DNA of 64,000 bases from Nocardia sp. SYP-A9097 (GTDB lineage Bacteria; Actinomycetota; Actinomycetes; Mycobacteriales; Mycobacteriaceae): contig NZ_WJIC01000013.1 of NCBI RefSeq assembly GCF_009649815.1, positions 124,001 through 188,000 of the forward strand. The letters are read 5' to 3'. Shown in pieces: positions 50,653 to 59,239 of the stretch (positions are counted from its first letter, which is position 1; every line of letters starts with the position of its first letter). A program made the translations under genes and the position numbers. The notes under the pieces are model-generated. The model was not told the origin of the DNA. It ran no database searches and saw only the letters and a program-made list of their open reading frames with translations.

Positions 50653-51225
50653 TCAATTCAGGGCGCGCGAGATGAGGTACTCGGCGAGTGTGGTCAGCAC
50701 TTGTTTGCAGGAGTGGCGATCGCGCGCGTCGCACAGCAGGATCGGGACGTGTTCATCGAGGTCCAGTGCCTCGCGCACCTCCTGCGGGGAGTACACCGGC
50801 GCACCCTCGAAACAGTTGACGCCGATGGTGAATCCGATACCGCGACGCTCGAAGAAATCGATCGCCGCGAACGAGTTCTCCAACCGCCGGGTGTCGGCCA
50901 AGATCACAGCGCCGAGCGCTCCGCGCGCCAATTCGTCCCAGAGGAACCAGAATCGGTCCTGTCCGGGCGTGCCGAACAGATACAGCACCAATCCGGCGTC
51001 GATGGTGATACGCCCGAAGTCCAAGCCGACCGTGGTGGTGGTCTTGCCCTCGACCCCGGTGAGATCGTCGATACCCTCGGAGCGTTCGGTAATAATCTCC
51101 TCGGTACGCAGCGGCGTGATCTCGCTGATCGTGCCGACCAGGGTGGTCTTGCCGACCCCGAAGCCGCCCGCGATCAGGATCTTCACCGATTGCGCGAGCG
51201 AGTGGTCCTCGTCGAACCCGGTCAT
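50653..51225 (-). CDS. cvnD: Conservon GTPase CvnD (upstream cluster)
   Basis: 190 residues, near-identical in layout to the other copy: GGFGVGKTTLVGTISEITPLRTEE, YLFGTPGQDRFWFLWDELARGALGAVILADTRR, VNCFEGAPVYSPQEVREALDLDEHVPILLCDARDR. It follows CvnB directly after eight bases, with no DUF742 gene between. About 100 bases separate it from the next CvnA, so the two clusters may be one seven-gene transcript. Confidence 0.92.
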   Translation of the reverse strand: MTGFDEDHSLAQSVKILIAGGFGVGKTTLVGTISEITPLRTEEIITERSEGIDDLTGVEGKTTTTVGLDFGRITIDAGLVLYLFGTPGQDRFWFLWDELARGALGAVILADTRRLENSFAAIDFFERRGIGFTIGVNCFEGAPVYSPQEVREALDLDEHVPILLCDARDRHSCKQVLTTLAEYLISRALN

Positions 51226-51233
51226 ACCGGGGC

Positions 51234-51641
51234 TCAGCCGAATTCGCCGGGGCGGCGGGCCGCGGTGGACAGGAGCGAACCCACCCGCTGCACGGTCAGA
51301 TTCATTTCATAGGCCACCATGCCCAGATTCGCGTCGGCTCCGGTCTGCAGGGCCAGACACGCGTTCGGGCCCGCCGCGGTGACGAACAGGACCGCGCGAT
51401 CGAGTTCGATGACGGCTTGACGCACACCGCCGCCGTCGAAACGGTGTCCGGCACTGCGGGACAGCCCGTACAGCGTGGAGGACATGGCGGAGAAGTGTTC
51501 GGCATCCTCGCGCAGCATGCGGGTGGAGCGGCCGAGCAGCAGACCGTCGGTCGAATGGACCACGGCGTGACGCACACCGGCGAGCTTGTCGACGAGATCG
51601 TCGAGCAGCCAGTCGAGGTCACCGGCGGGAGAAGTACTCAC
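51234..51641 (-). CDS. cvnB: Conservon roadblock/LC7 protein CvnB (upstream cluster)
   Basis: 135 residues from GTG 51641: LDWLLDDLVDKLAGVRHAVVHSTDGLLLGRSTRM, GGGVRQAVIELDRAVLFVTAAGPNACLAL, LGMVAYEMNLTVQRVGSLL. Overlaps the CvnA end by 23 bases, as in the other cluster. Confidence 0.91.
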   Translation of the reverse strand: MSTSPAGDLDWLLDDLVDKLAGVRHAVVHSTDGLLLGRSTRMLREDAEHFSAMSSTLYGLSRSAGHRFDGGGVRQAVIELDRAVLFVTAAGPNACLALQTGADANLGMVAYEMNLTVQRVGSLLSTAARRPGEFG

Positions 51642-53967
51642 CGTCGCCTTCCTGTCGATTTGTGATGGGTGGGAGGGGGTCCGGATCGGCACGACGACCC
51701 TGCCGGGTGCCGTTCTCGATGGCGGACATGAGATCTCGGGCCTGTTCGGCACCGCGCGTGGGCAGGACCGGCGGGGCCTGACCGGGCAGGGTGGTATCCC
51801 AGGAGATGACGGCCGACTCGTCCGGTGCGGGGTCGTGTGCCAATTCCGGTGCGAGACTGGCCTGCCGGTGACGCCGGGGCAGCGTGGGGCGGTCGCCGTC
51901 CTCGGGCAGATCCACGCGCGCGTGTCGGCCGGTGTCCGTGGCCGGGTCGATCGGTGTATCGAGTACCGGGAGTTCGCCTGTGTCCGGACGGAATTCGGTG
52001 CGCCGGGGAACCGGGAGTTGGCCGGAGGTGTAGTCGGGAGAGGGTGTGCCACCGGCGATCAGTGCGGCGGGAACGAGCACGATGGCGCGCAGGCCGCCGT
52101 AATCGGATTCGGAGAGCCGGACCGAAATGCCGTGCCGGGCAGCGAGTTGCGAGACCACGAACACGCCCAGGCGGGAGTCCGAGGAGAAGTTCCCGAGACC
52201 GAGGCCGGCCGCGGTGGCCAGCAGCGTGTTGATCCGCTCGAGCTCGTCCTCCGCTACGCCCACACCCTGATCGGCGATCTCCAGCACCACACCGCGACCG
52301 ACGGTATTTCCGGTGATCTGCACCTTCGACTGCGGCGGGGAGAAGTGCGTGGCATTGTCGATGAGCTCGGCCAGCAGGTGAATCAGGTCGCCGACCGCCG
52401 CGCCGACGATGAAAGTCTGTGGCAGCCGACCGGTTCGGACCCGCTGGTAGTGCACGGTCTCGCCGACGGCGCTGCGCACCAACTCCATCAGCGGCACCGG
52501 ATTGCGCCACTGTCGCCCGGGCCGGCCACCCGCGAGGATGACCAGGTTCTCGGCATTGCGACGCTCGCGGGTGGCGAGGTGATCGAGCAGGAAGAAGGTC
52601 TCCAGCAGCGCCGGATCCTGCTGCTCGGATTCGGCCTCGTCGAGAATCTCCAACTGCCGGTGCACCACGACCTGGCTGCGGTGCGCGATATTGAGGAAGA
52701 CCGCCTTCACACCCTCCCGGGTACGGGATTCGGTGACCGCGGCCGCGACGGCGGCGCTGTGCGCATGGCTGAACGCGTCCGCTACCTGGCCGATCTCGTC
52801 AGCGCCGAATTCCAGTGCGGGAGTTTCGGTATCGATATCGACGTGTTCGCCGTCGGCGAGCCGGCGCATGGTCTCGGGCAATCGCTCATCGGCGAGCGCG
52901 ATGGTTTCGTCGCGAAGTCGGCGCAGCCGCCGGATGATTCGATTGGCCAGCGCCAGTGCGACCAGAATGGCCCCCAGTGCGACGATCAGCATGGCCGCGC
53001 CGGTGAGCAGCGAATTGCGGGTGGTCGTGGCGGCGGCGTCACCGGCCAGGCTCTGGGCTTCGGAGTTCTCGGCCTGCCACAGATCCGCCAGGGCCTTGTT
53101 CACCTCGGTGGCGGCGTCCTCCCACGCGGCGGTGGTCAGCGGGAGCGGAGCGGGTTTGAAGGCGGTGCCGTCGGCTCGGGGTACCGCGCGCTGCGCCAGA
53201 GCGGTCTCCATACTGCTGAGCCGCTGCCAGGCCGCGCCTCCCACCAGGGTTTTCGCGGCGGCCGCCTGCGTCGGATCGCCATCGGCGAGTAGACGTTCGA
53301 TGCGATTGTGATAGAAGCCGATGAGTCGCAGGTACTCATCGGCCAGCTCGACGGGCAGGCCGCTGCCACCGTCGATGAGCGCCGCGCCCAGGGCATTCGC
53401 GCGACTCATGGCCTCCAGGCCCTCCAAAACCCCACTGGCGGCGGCGAGTTCGATGGCGGTGGACGCGTCCGGCGCGGATTCCTGCACGATGCGGACACCG
53501 GCGAGGACGATCTGCGGTATGGAGCTGTAGAAGGTGTCGGCGTCGCCGAACAGCAGGGTGCCCGCGTCCAGGCCCATGCGAATCAGGGTGAGCTGCTTGG
53601 TCAATTCGGTGAGCGCGGAGGTGGCATCGCCCATGGACTGTGGGCCCACACTGCGCAATCGTGATTGTGCGGGGGCGATCTCGCGTAGGGCGGCGTCCAG
53701 GCGCTGGCGGGCGGCGGCCAGCGCGTGCAGATCGGTATCGGCTCCGGCTATGCGCCACAGCGTGATTCGGCGCTCCAGTTCGAGTGCCTCGATGAGTTCG
53801 CGGGTGGGTGCGACACCGGCCTGTAGTTCTTCGGCCCAATTCCGCGCGGTGTTCGAGCGGTCCACCAGATACCCGGTCGCGCCGCCGCCGATGGCCACCA
53901 GTGCCAGGCTGGGTACGAGTGCGATGGCGAGAATTCGGGTCCGCACCCCTGGCCGCCTGCTGCGCAT
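51619..53967 (-). CDS. cvnA: Conservon sensor kinase CvnA (upstream cluster)
   Basis: 782 residues from ATG 53967 (MRSRRPGVRTRILAIALV). Same order as its paralogue: TM1, external helical sensor of about 290 residues, TM2 near 330-350 with HAMP, AHRSQVVVHRQLEILDEAE, N-box LAELIDNATHFSPP, G-box EIADQGVGVAEDEL, variable tail ending IENGTRQGRRADPDPLPP. The sensor part differs strongly from the other copy while the ATPase part is closely alike, implying different input signals and shared output. Confidence 0.91.
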   Translation of the reverse strand: MRSRRPGVRTRILAIALVPSLALVAIGGGATGYLVDRSNTARNWAEELQAGVAPTRELIEALELERRITLWRIAGADTDLHALAAARQRLDAALREIAPAQSRLRSVGPQSMGDATSALTELTKQLTLIRMGLDAGTLLFGDADTFYSSIPQIVLAGVRIVQESAPDASTAIELAAASGVLEGLEAMSRANALGAALIDGGSGLPVELADEYLRLIGFYHNRIERLLADGDPTQAAAAKTLVGGAAWQRLSSMETALAQRAVPRADGTAFKPAPLPLTTAAWEDAATEVNKALADLWQAENSEAQSLAGDAAATTTRNSLLTGAAMLIVALGAILVALALANRIIRRLRRLRDETIALADERLPETMRRLADGEHVDIDTETPALEFGADEIGQVADAFSHAHSAAVAAAVTESRTREGVKAVFLNIAHRSQVVVHRQLEILDEAESEQQDPALLETFFLLDHLATRERRNAENLVILAGGRPGRQWRNPVPLMELVRSAVGETVHYQRVRTGRLPQTFIVGAAVGDLIHLLAELIDNATHFSPPQSKVQITGNTVGRGVVLEIADQGVGVAEDELERINTLLATAAGLGLGNFSSDSRLGVFVVSQLAARHGISVRLSESDYGGLRAIVLVPAALIAGGTPSPDYTSGQLPVPRRTEFRPDTGELPVLDTPIDPATDTGRHARVDLPEDGDRPTLPRRHRQASLAPELAHDPAPDESAVISWDTTLPGQAPPVLPTRGAEQARDLMSAIENGTRQGRRADPDPLPPITNRQEGDGEYFSRR

Positions 53968-54390
53968 TGCCCGAGGGTAGCCATCGGGTGGCCGAAGCGC
54001 CCTGCCGAGTCTTCTTGAGCGGGATGGGATTTGACTCGCGGACCGGCCGTCCGGTATTCGAGCGCGGGTGCGAAGTCGCCGGTACAAACGTTGAATCCGT
54101 TGCGCGAGAGTGCCTCTCGCCCACGGTGCGGCCAACCTTCGGTCACCACCTGCGCTGTGCGTTACCTACCTGGTGACCAGAGAATAGCCCCGCAGTCTCA
54201 CGTGTGTAGCCGGTTCGCGGGACCCGAAATTCTGCCCGCACCGCAGAACCCGCGTCGATCGTCATGACAGACGTTCACCGACTCGACAGCTGGGTGTCGA
54301 TTTCGGGCAACCGTCCAGGGTTACGGTCGCCGCGCCCGGGGTACAGCGGGCCGCGCACGAAACCCGTGCCGCGAAGGTTGGAGGAACTAA
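53968..54390. other. Divergent intergenic region, no gene seen
   Basis: 423 bases between the conservon start and the phosphatase lipoprotein gene. It must hold the promoters of both. I see no convincing coding frame, hairpin or PHO-box repeat; only one isolated GTTCACC near 54268. Confidence 0.55.
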
Positions 54391-55893
54391 GTGCAGCACA
54401 AGAAACGCGCCTGGCTCGGCGCCGTCGCGGCCATCACCGCCGCGTTCGTGGGCTCGACCCTGGTCGCGGGTTGCGGCTCGGACAGCAAGGCCGACAACGA
54501 AGTTCACAACATCATCTACCTGCTGGGCGATGGCATGGGACGCACCCACATCACCGCTGCCCGCGAGCGCTTCCTCGGGGCCAAGGGGCACCTGAACATG
54601 GAACAGCTGCCGTACGTGGGAGCGGTCTCCACTTATGCGGTGGAACCGAACAGCGATAAGCCCGCCCTGGTGACCGACTCCGCGTCCTCGGCGACCGCCT
54701 GGTCCTCGGGCGTGAAGACCTACAACGCGGGGCTCGGCGTGGACGCCTACGGCAAATCCGTGCCCACGCTGATGGAGCAGGCCAAGGCCGCCGGTTTCGC
54801 CACCGGAAATGTGAGCACCGCCGAGATCACCGACGCCACCCCGGCCGGCATGTTCAGCCACGCGCTGCTGCGCGGCTGCCAGGGACCCACATTCAGCGAA
54901 TCCACCTGCCTGCCCAAGAAGGCCGACGGCAGCTTCGAGGCCCAGCCCGCGGACAAGACCCTGGTGACCCCGATCGCCGAGCAGATCGCGCGCAACGGCA
55001 CCGCCGATGTCATCTTCGGCGGCGGCCTGGCCCGCTTCGAGCCCGAAGACCAGAAGGCCATGCTGGACAAGGGCTATGAGGTGCTGGGCAGTATGGGCGA
55101 TCCCGCGCTCAAGGCCCAGACCGCCGACAGCCAGAAGGTCGCCACCGCCGCGGATCTGACCGCGGCCAAGAGTGACAAGGTGATCGGCCTGTTCAACCGC
55201 GGCAATCTGACCGTCACCCAGGCCAAGGCGCTGCTGCCGGACTCCGCGCCGCAGAAGCAGGAGCCGACCCTGTCGGCCATGACCACCAAGGCCATCGACC
55301 TGCTCTCGAAGCGTAAGGACAGCAAGGGCTTCCTGCTGCAGATCGAGGGCGCGCTCATCGACAAGCGCTCGCACGCCAATGACGCCGCCCAGACCCTCGA
55401 CGAGGTGAAGGCGTTCGACGACGCCGTCGCGGCCGCCATGGACTTCGCCAAGAAGGACGGGCACACCCTGGTCATCGTCACCGCCGACCACGAGTGCGCG
55501 GGCTTCAACATCATCGAGAAGGGCACCTTCGTCAACGCCGAAGCGATCGCCCCGCCCACCAATGTGGACGCCACCAACCCGGCCAACAACTCCAACCCGT
55601 CGCGGGACGGCAAGGAGAATGTGAAGGACCCCGCCCGCTCGAACGGGTTCGTCAACGGCTCGGGCGCGAACGATCCGCGCAACTTCGCCCCGGCGACCTT
55701 CCGCACCCCGGATGACAAGGCCGAGGTCAAGGACGGTTCCGCCGAGGCCAGCCTGTGGCTGACCTACCTGTCCGGTAACCACACCGGCGCGGACGTGATG
55801 ATCTACGCGTACGGTCCGGGTGGCGACGTCTTCGCCGCCAGCCAGGACAACACCGCGCTGTACACCAAGATGCACAAGGCCCTGCTGCCGTGA
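54391..55893 (+). CDS. Alkaline phosphatase, PhoA family, lipoprotein
   Basis: 500 residues from GTG 54391 (GGAGG seven to eight bases before). Lipoprotein signal peptide MQHKKRAWLGAVAAITAAF... with lipobox LVAGC; mature enzyme on the outer face of the membrane. PhoA-type sites: IIYLLGDGMGRTH (metal Asp), nucleophile region VTDSASSATAW, LLQIEGALIDKRSHAND, and VIVTADHE. Hydrolyses phosphate monoesters to release phosphate. The related PhoA of Bacillus/Mycobacterium is often phosphate-starvation regulated. Confidence 0.9.
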   Translation: MQHKKRAWLGAVAAITAAFVGSTLVAGCGSDSKADNEVHNIIYLLGDGMGRTHITAARERFLGAKGHLNMEQLPYVGAVSTYAVEPNSDKPALVTDSASSATAWSSGVKTYNAGLGVDAYGKSVPTLMEQAKAAGFATGNVSTAEITDATPAGMFSHALLRGCQGPTFSESTCLPKKADGSFEAQPADKTLVTPIAEQIARNGTADVIFGGGLARFEPEDQKAMLDKGYEVLGSMGDPALKAQTADSQKVATAADLTAAKSDKVIGLFNRGNLTVTQAKALLPDSAPQKQEPTLSAMTTKAIDLLSKRKDSKGFLLQIEGALIDKRSHANDAAQTLDEVKAFDDAVAAAMDFAKKDGHTLVIVTADHECAGFNIIEKGTFVNAEAIAPPTNVDATNPANNSNPSRDGKENVKDPARSNGFVNGSGANDPRNFAPATFRTPDDKAEVKDGSAEASLWLTYLSGNHTGADVMIYAYGPGGDVFAASQDNTALYTKMHKALLP

Positions 55894-56393
55894 GCATGAA
55901 TGGTGTTGCGGGAGTGCGCGCGACGCTGATCGCGGGACTGCTCGTGGTGGTCGCGTTCGGAGCCGGATGCTCGACCGTACCGTCCGAGAGTGCGCCGAGC
56001 GCGGTGGTGACGCCGTCGTTCGCGCCGAAACCCGCTGTGGCACCGGCCGCTTCGATCACCGCGGCACCGGGTGAGGTGCGGGTGGAGCCCGGACCGTTCA
56101 CCGATCGGATTCAGCTCACCGGTACCCGGTTGGACGGATCCACGGTGCGCGGGCGCGTGGCCATCACCACCGATGTGAGCGATGTGCTCGCCCTCGAGGT
56201 GCGGGCGGCGTTCTACGACGCCGCCGGACGCCTGGTGGGCACCGGGCATTTCGAGCACGCCGATGAGGAGACCATGGGCGGCGGCACACATATTCCGCAC
56301 AATGACGGCATCGACTTCACCATCACCTCGGCCCCGACCGATGCGCCGGTCTCCGCCGCGGTGCTGTCGATTCCGGTACTCGTGAACGAATAG
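55890..56393 (+). CDS. Putative lipoprotein with Gmad2-like immunoglobulin domain
   Basis: 167 residues from GTG 55890, overlapping the phosphatase stop by four bases (GTGA). Signal peptide with lipobox FGAGC; Ala/Pro-rich linker; then a beta-rich domain VRVEPGPFTDRIQLTGTRL, AFYDAAGRLVGTGHFEHAD and AVLSIPVLVN. The last resembles Gmad2-type bacterial Ig-like folds with moderate confidence. Co-translation with the phosphatase suggests a joint surface role. Confidence 0.72.
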   Translation: MSMNGVAGVRATLIAGLLVVVAFGAGCSTVPSESAPSAVVTPSFAPKPAVAPAASITAAPGEVRVEPGPFTDRIQLTGTRLDGSTVRGRVAITTDVSDVLALEVRAAFYDAAGRLVGTGHFEHADEETMGGGTHIPHNDGIDFTITSAPTDAPVSAAVLSIPVLVNE

Positions 56394-56416
56394 CCCGCTC
56401 CCGCAGCATCAGTCGC

Positions 56417-56450
56417 GAACCCGCGTGCACACACCAGTGCACGCGGGTTC
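56417..56450 (+). terminator. Terminator of the phosphatase operon
   Basis: Perfect 14-bp stem GAACCCGCGTGCAC (56417-56430), six-base loop, GTGCACGCGGGTTC (56437-56450), followed by GCCTTTTC. Confidence 0.85.
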
Positions 56451-56635
56451 GCCTTTTCGATACTTCCCGGTCTTCGGCACGCACACCCCTCGTACACGCG
56501 CCTCGGGCCGTTTCAGCTGGCGGAACAATCCCTTCCGAACGGTGAACTCGACAGTTGCTATTCGGTGGAGCTGGTGCTGGGGGTTGTTCGTTATCCGAGG
56601 TCGATTGGTTACAGATCAGTCGGATTCGTCCGCTA

Positions 56636-57652
56636 TCAGAGGGTTGCCGGTAGGCCGAAGCGGACGAACAGCTTCGGCTCCAGGAAGACGGTGATCTTGT
56701 CGATCGCCGAGTCCGTCACCGTCAGCACATGGATGGATTGCGCCCGGTAAATGCCCTCCGCATCACGTAGATAGCACGCGGCGGCCGGTTGGGTATTGGC
56801 CGCCGTGCGGATGAACCTCCACTTGCCCGGTTCCGCACATATTTTGCCGGTGAAGAATTCGAGCACATCGACGCGGCCCGCGAACCACACCAGGGCGGGC
56901 GGCATCTCGATCACGACATCCTCGCGGAGCACCTCGGCCAGGCCCCGCATATCGGCCTTGCCGAAATAGTGCATATAGCGATCCACCGTGGCCCGTTCGT
57001 CCGGGCTCAGCGATTCCGACATCTGGTCGAGCATCGGCGCAACCTTCTCCAGGTGGGCGTGGGCGCGCTGCAACGCACTGTTGACGGCGGCGGGGGAGGT
57101 GTCGAGGAGATCGGCGACCTCGGCCGCGGACCAGGCCAGCACATCGCGCAGGATCAATACCGCGCGCTGGCGCGCGGGCAGATGCTGCAGCGCCGCGATG
57201 AAGGCGAGCCGGATACCGCTGCGCGCGGCCACCACCGTCGCCGGATCGTCGGCCGAATTGCCCAGCAGCACATCGGGAATCGGTTCGAGCCAGGAGATCT
57301 CCGGATAGCGGGGCGGGTTCAGGACGAGTTCCCGACTCGGACCCACCAGTCCGGTGGGCAGGGCCCGGTTACCGCGCTGTTCGAGCGCGGTAAGGCAGGC
57401 ATTGGTGGCGATTCGATACAGCCAGGTGCGCAGGGAAGCCTTGCGCTCGTCGAATCGATCGGCGGCGCGCCAGGCCCGCAGCATGGTCTCCTGCACCAGA
57501 TCCTCGGCCTCGTGAATCGAGCCGAGCATCCGGTAGCAGTGCGCGAGCAGCTCCGGCCGGAACGGGGCTGTGCGGGTCGCGAATTCGGCACCGACCGTCA
57601 TGGATGAGGAACCTACCGGCGAATCCGGACGGCGGATATCGATACCGGTCAT
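56636..57652 (-). CDS. ECF sigma factor with SnoaL-like C-terminus (SigG-like)
   Basis: 338 residues. Sigma region 2: FRPELLAHCYRMLGSIHEAEDLVQETMLRAWRAADRF with RTWLYRIATNACLTALE; region 4: ALQHLPARQRAVLILRDVLAWSAAEVADLLDTSPAAVNSALQRA. The last 120 residues form an NTF2/SnoaL fold (VDRYMHYFGKADMRGLAEVL), which in such ECF groups tunes activity without an anti-sigma factor. Resembles mycobacterial SigG. ATG overlaps the MFS stop (ATGA), so it is co-translated with the exporter. Confidence 0.88.
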   Translation of the reverse strand: MTGIDIRRPDSPVGSSSMTVGAEFATRTAPFRPELLAHCYRMLGSIHEAEDLVQETMLRAWRAADRFDERKASLRTWLYRIATNACLTALEQRGNRALPTGLVGPSRELVLNPPRYPEISWLEPIPDVLLGNSADDPATVVAARSGIRLAFIAALQHLPARQRAVLILRDVLAWSAAEVADLLDTSPAAVNSALQRAHAHLEKVAPMLDQMSESLSPDERATVDRYMHYFGKADMRGLAEVLREDVVIEMPPALVWFAGRVDVLEFFTGKICAEPGKWRFIRTAANTQPAAACYLRDAEGIYRAQSIHVLTVTDSAIDKITVFLEPKLFVRFGLPATL

Positions 57653-59079
57653 GCGGTTGTCCCAGCGCGCTCGGTGGAGACGGCAACCGGCATATCGGGC
57701 TCGGCGGCGGCGATCGGCGCGCCGGCCGGGATCAGCAGGCCGATCACCGAGCCGGTCAGGGCCAGCAGGGCCGCGGTCGCGGTCGCGGCGATGAAACCGT
57801 CCGTGAATACCTGTGCGGACGCGTATCCGCCCACCGCGGCGAAAACCGCTGCGGGCACGGCGATTCCGAAGGCCCCACCGAGCTGACGCAGGGCATTGTA
57901 GGTGCCGGACGCGGCACCGATCGCGGTCATCGGGACCGCGCGCAGGACCGCGCTCTGCGCGGACGGGATACCCATCGACGCGCCGATACCCGCGATGATG
58001 AACGGCGGCACCATCAGCACGTAGGGCAGATCGGGGCGGGCGATGAGCGCGATCCAGCCGAAACCGATGGCCTGCAGCAGCAGACCGAGCACGACCAGCG
58101 GCCGTTCACCGAACCTGTTGACCTGCTTACCCGCAATAGGCGCGACCAAGAACAGCGTCGCGGTCCAGGGCGCCAGGCGCAGACCCGTGCCAAGTGGACT
58201 GTAATGCAATACCACCTGCAGGAACTGGGTGAAGAAGAACGCCCCACCGAAGATGGACGCGGCGAGCAGGAAACTCGAGGCATTGCCCGCCGAGAAGGCG
58301 CGCAAGGTGAAGAACCGCATCGGAATCAGCGGCTCGGGAGTGCGCAGCTCCCAGCGCACGAAGCCGATCAACGCGACCGCGCCGAGGAAGAAAACCGTGA
58401 TGACTTCCGCACTGCCCCAACCGGATTCGTTACCCCGGATCAGTCCCCAGACCACACCGAACGCGGCCAGGCTGACCAGCGCCGTCCCCGGGTAGTCCAA
58501 AGCGCGTGCCTGCCCGAAACTTTCACTGAGCCGCGCGCGCACCAGCACGATGAGCACCGCGCCGATCGGCACATTGAGCCAGAAGATCCACTGCCACGAC
58601 AGGCCCTGCACCACCGCACCGCCGACCATCGGGCCACCCAGGGTGGCCAATCCGGTTATGGCAGCGAAGATTCCGAGCGCGCGGGTGCGCTGTTCCGGCG
58701 GGAAGGCGGCCGACAGTACCGCTACCGCCACCGGCATGACGGCGGCGGCCCCGACGCCCTGGACGGCCCGGGCCGCGATCAGCCAACCGAGATCGGGTGC
58801 GAGTGCGCACCCGGCCGAGGCCGCGCTGAACAGGGTCAGCCCGGCTATGAATACGCGGCGGCGGCCGTAGCGATCGCCGAGCGCCGCGCCCGCCATCAGC
58901 AGTACCGCGAAGCTCAGGTTGTAGGCGTTGATGGTCCATTCCAGCTCGCCGATCGAGGCGTGCAGATCGAGTTGGATGGCCCGCAGGGCGGTGGTGACGA
59001 CCAGGGCGTCGAGCACGATCATAAATCCGGCAATTGAGGTGAGCGCCAGTACCCAGCGCTGACCGATGGTCATTTTCAT
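57649..59079 (-). CDS. MFS transporter, DHA2 family (14 TM)
   Basis: 476 residues: LTSIAGFMIVLDALVVTTALRAIQ in helix 1, LGDRYGRRRVFIAG in the helix 2-3 loop, AARAVQGVGAAAVMPVAVAV, PPEQRTRALGIFAAITGLATLGGPMVGG (motif C) and a total of about 14 helices. Antiporter of unknown drug or lipid. Two in-frame ATGs (59079, 59073) are equal candidates. First gene of a unit with the sigma factor. Confidence 0.9.
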   Translation of the reverse strand: MKMTIGQRWVLALTSIAGFMIVLDALVVTTALRAIQLDLHASIGELEWTINAYNLSFAVLLMAGAALGDRYGRRRVFIAGLTLFSAASAGCALAPDLGWLIAARAVQGVGAAAVMPVAVAVLSAAFPPEQRTRALGIFAAITGLATLGGPMVGGAVVQGLSWQWIFWLNVPIGAVLIVLVRARLSESFGQARALDYPGTALVSLAAFGVVWGLIRGNESGWGSAEVITVFFLGAVALIGFVRWELRTPEPLIPMRFFTLRAFSAGNASSFLLAASIFGGAFFFTQFLQVVLHYSPLGTGLRLAPWTATLFLVAPIAGKQVNRFGERPLVVLGLLLQAIGFGWIALIARPDLPYVLMVPPFIIAGIGASMGIPSAQSAVLRAVPMTAIGAASGTYNALRQLGGAFGIAVPAAVFAAVGGYASAQVFTDGFIAATATAALLALTGSVIGLLIPAGAPIAAAEPDMPVAVSTERAGTTA

Positions 59080-59239
59080 CGCGTGCAGTCCTTCTCCGAA
59101 GGGGTATCACGAGTACTTACTCGCGGCGCGCGCCGAATTCATCGGGTGGGCTCGGAATCCAGGTGGAGTCGCCCGTTCCGGCTTGCCGGTGCGGGTAGAT
59201 TGTATGTACCCGGCAGTAACCTGTACCCAGGAGGCGACG

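Noticed and set aside
51586..53292. 568-codon plus-strand frame across the second CvnA
   Set aside because: Same reason as for the other CvnA copy; the minus-strand gene has a recognised architecture.
54262..56043. 593-codon minus-strand frame opposite the alkaline phosphatase
   Set aside because: Antisense shadow of a gene with signal peptide, ribosome site and all PhoA motifs.
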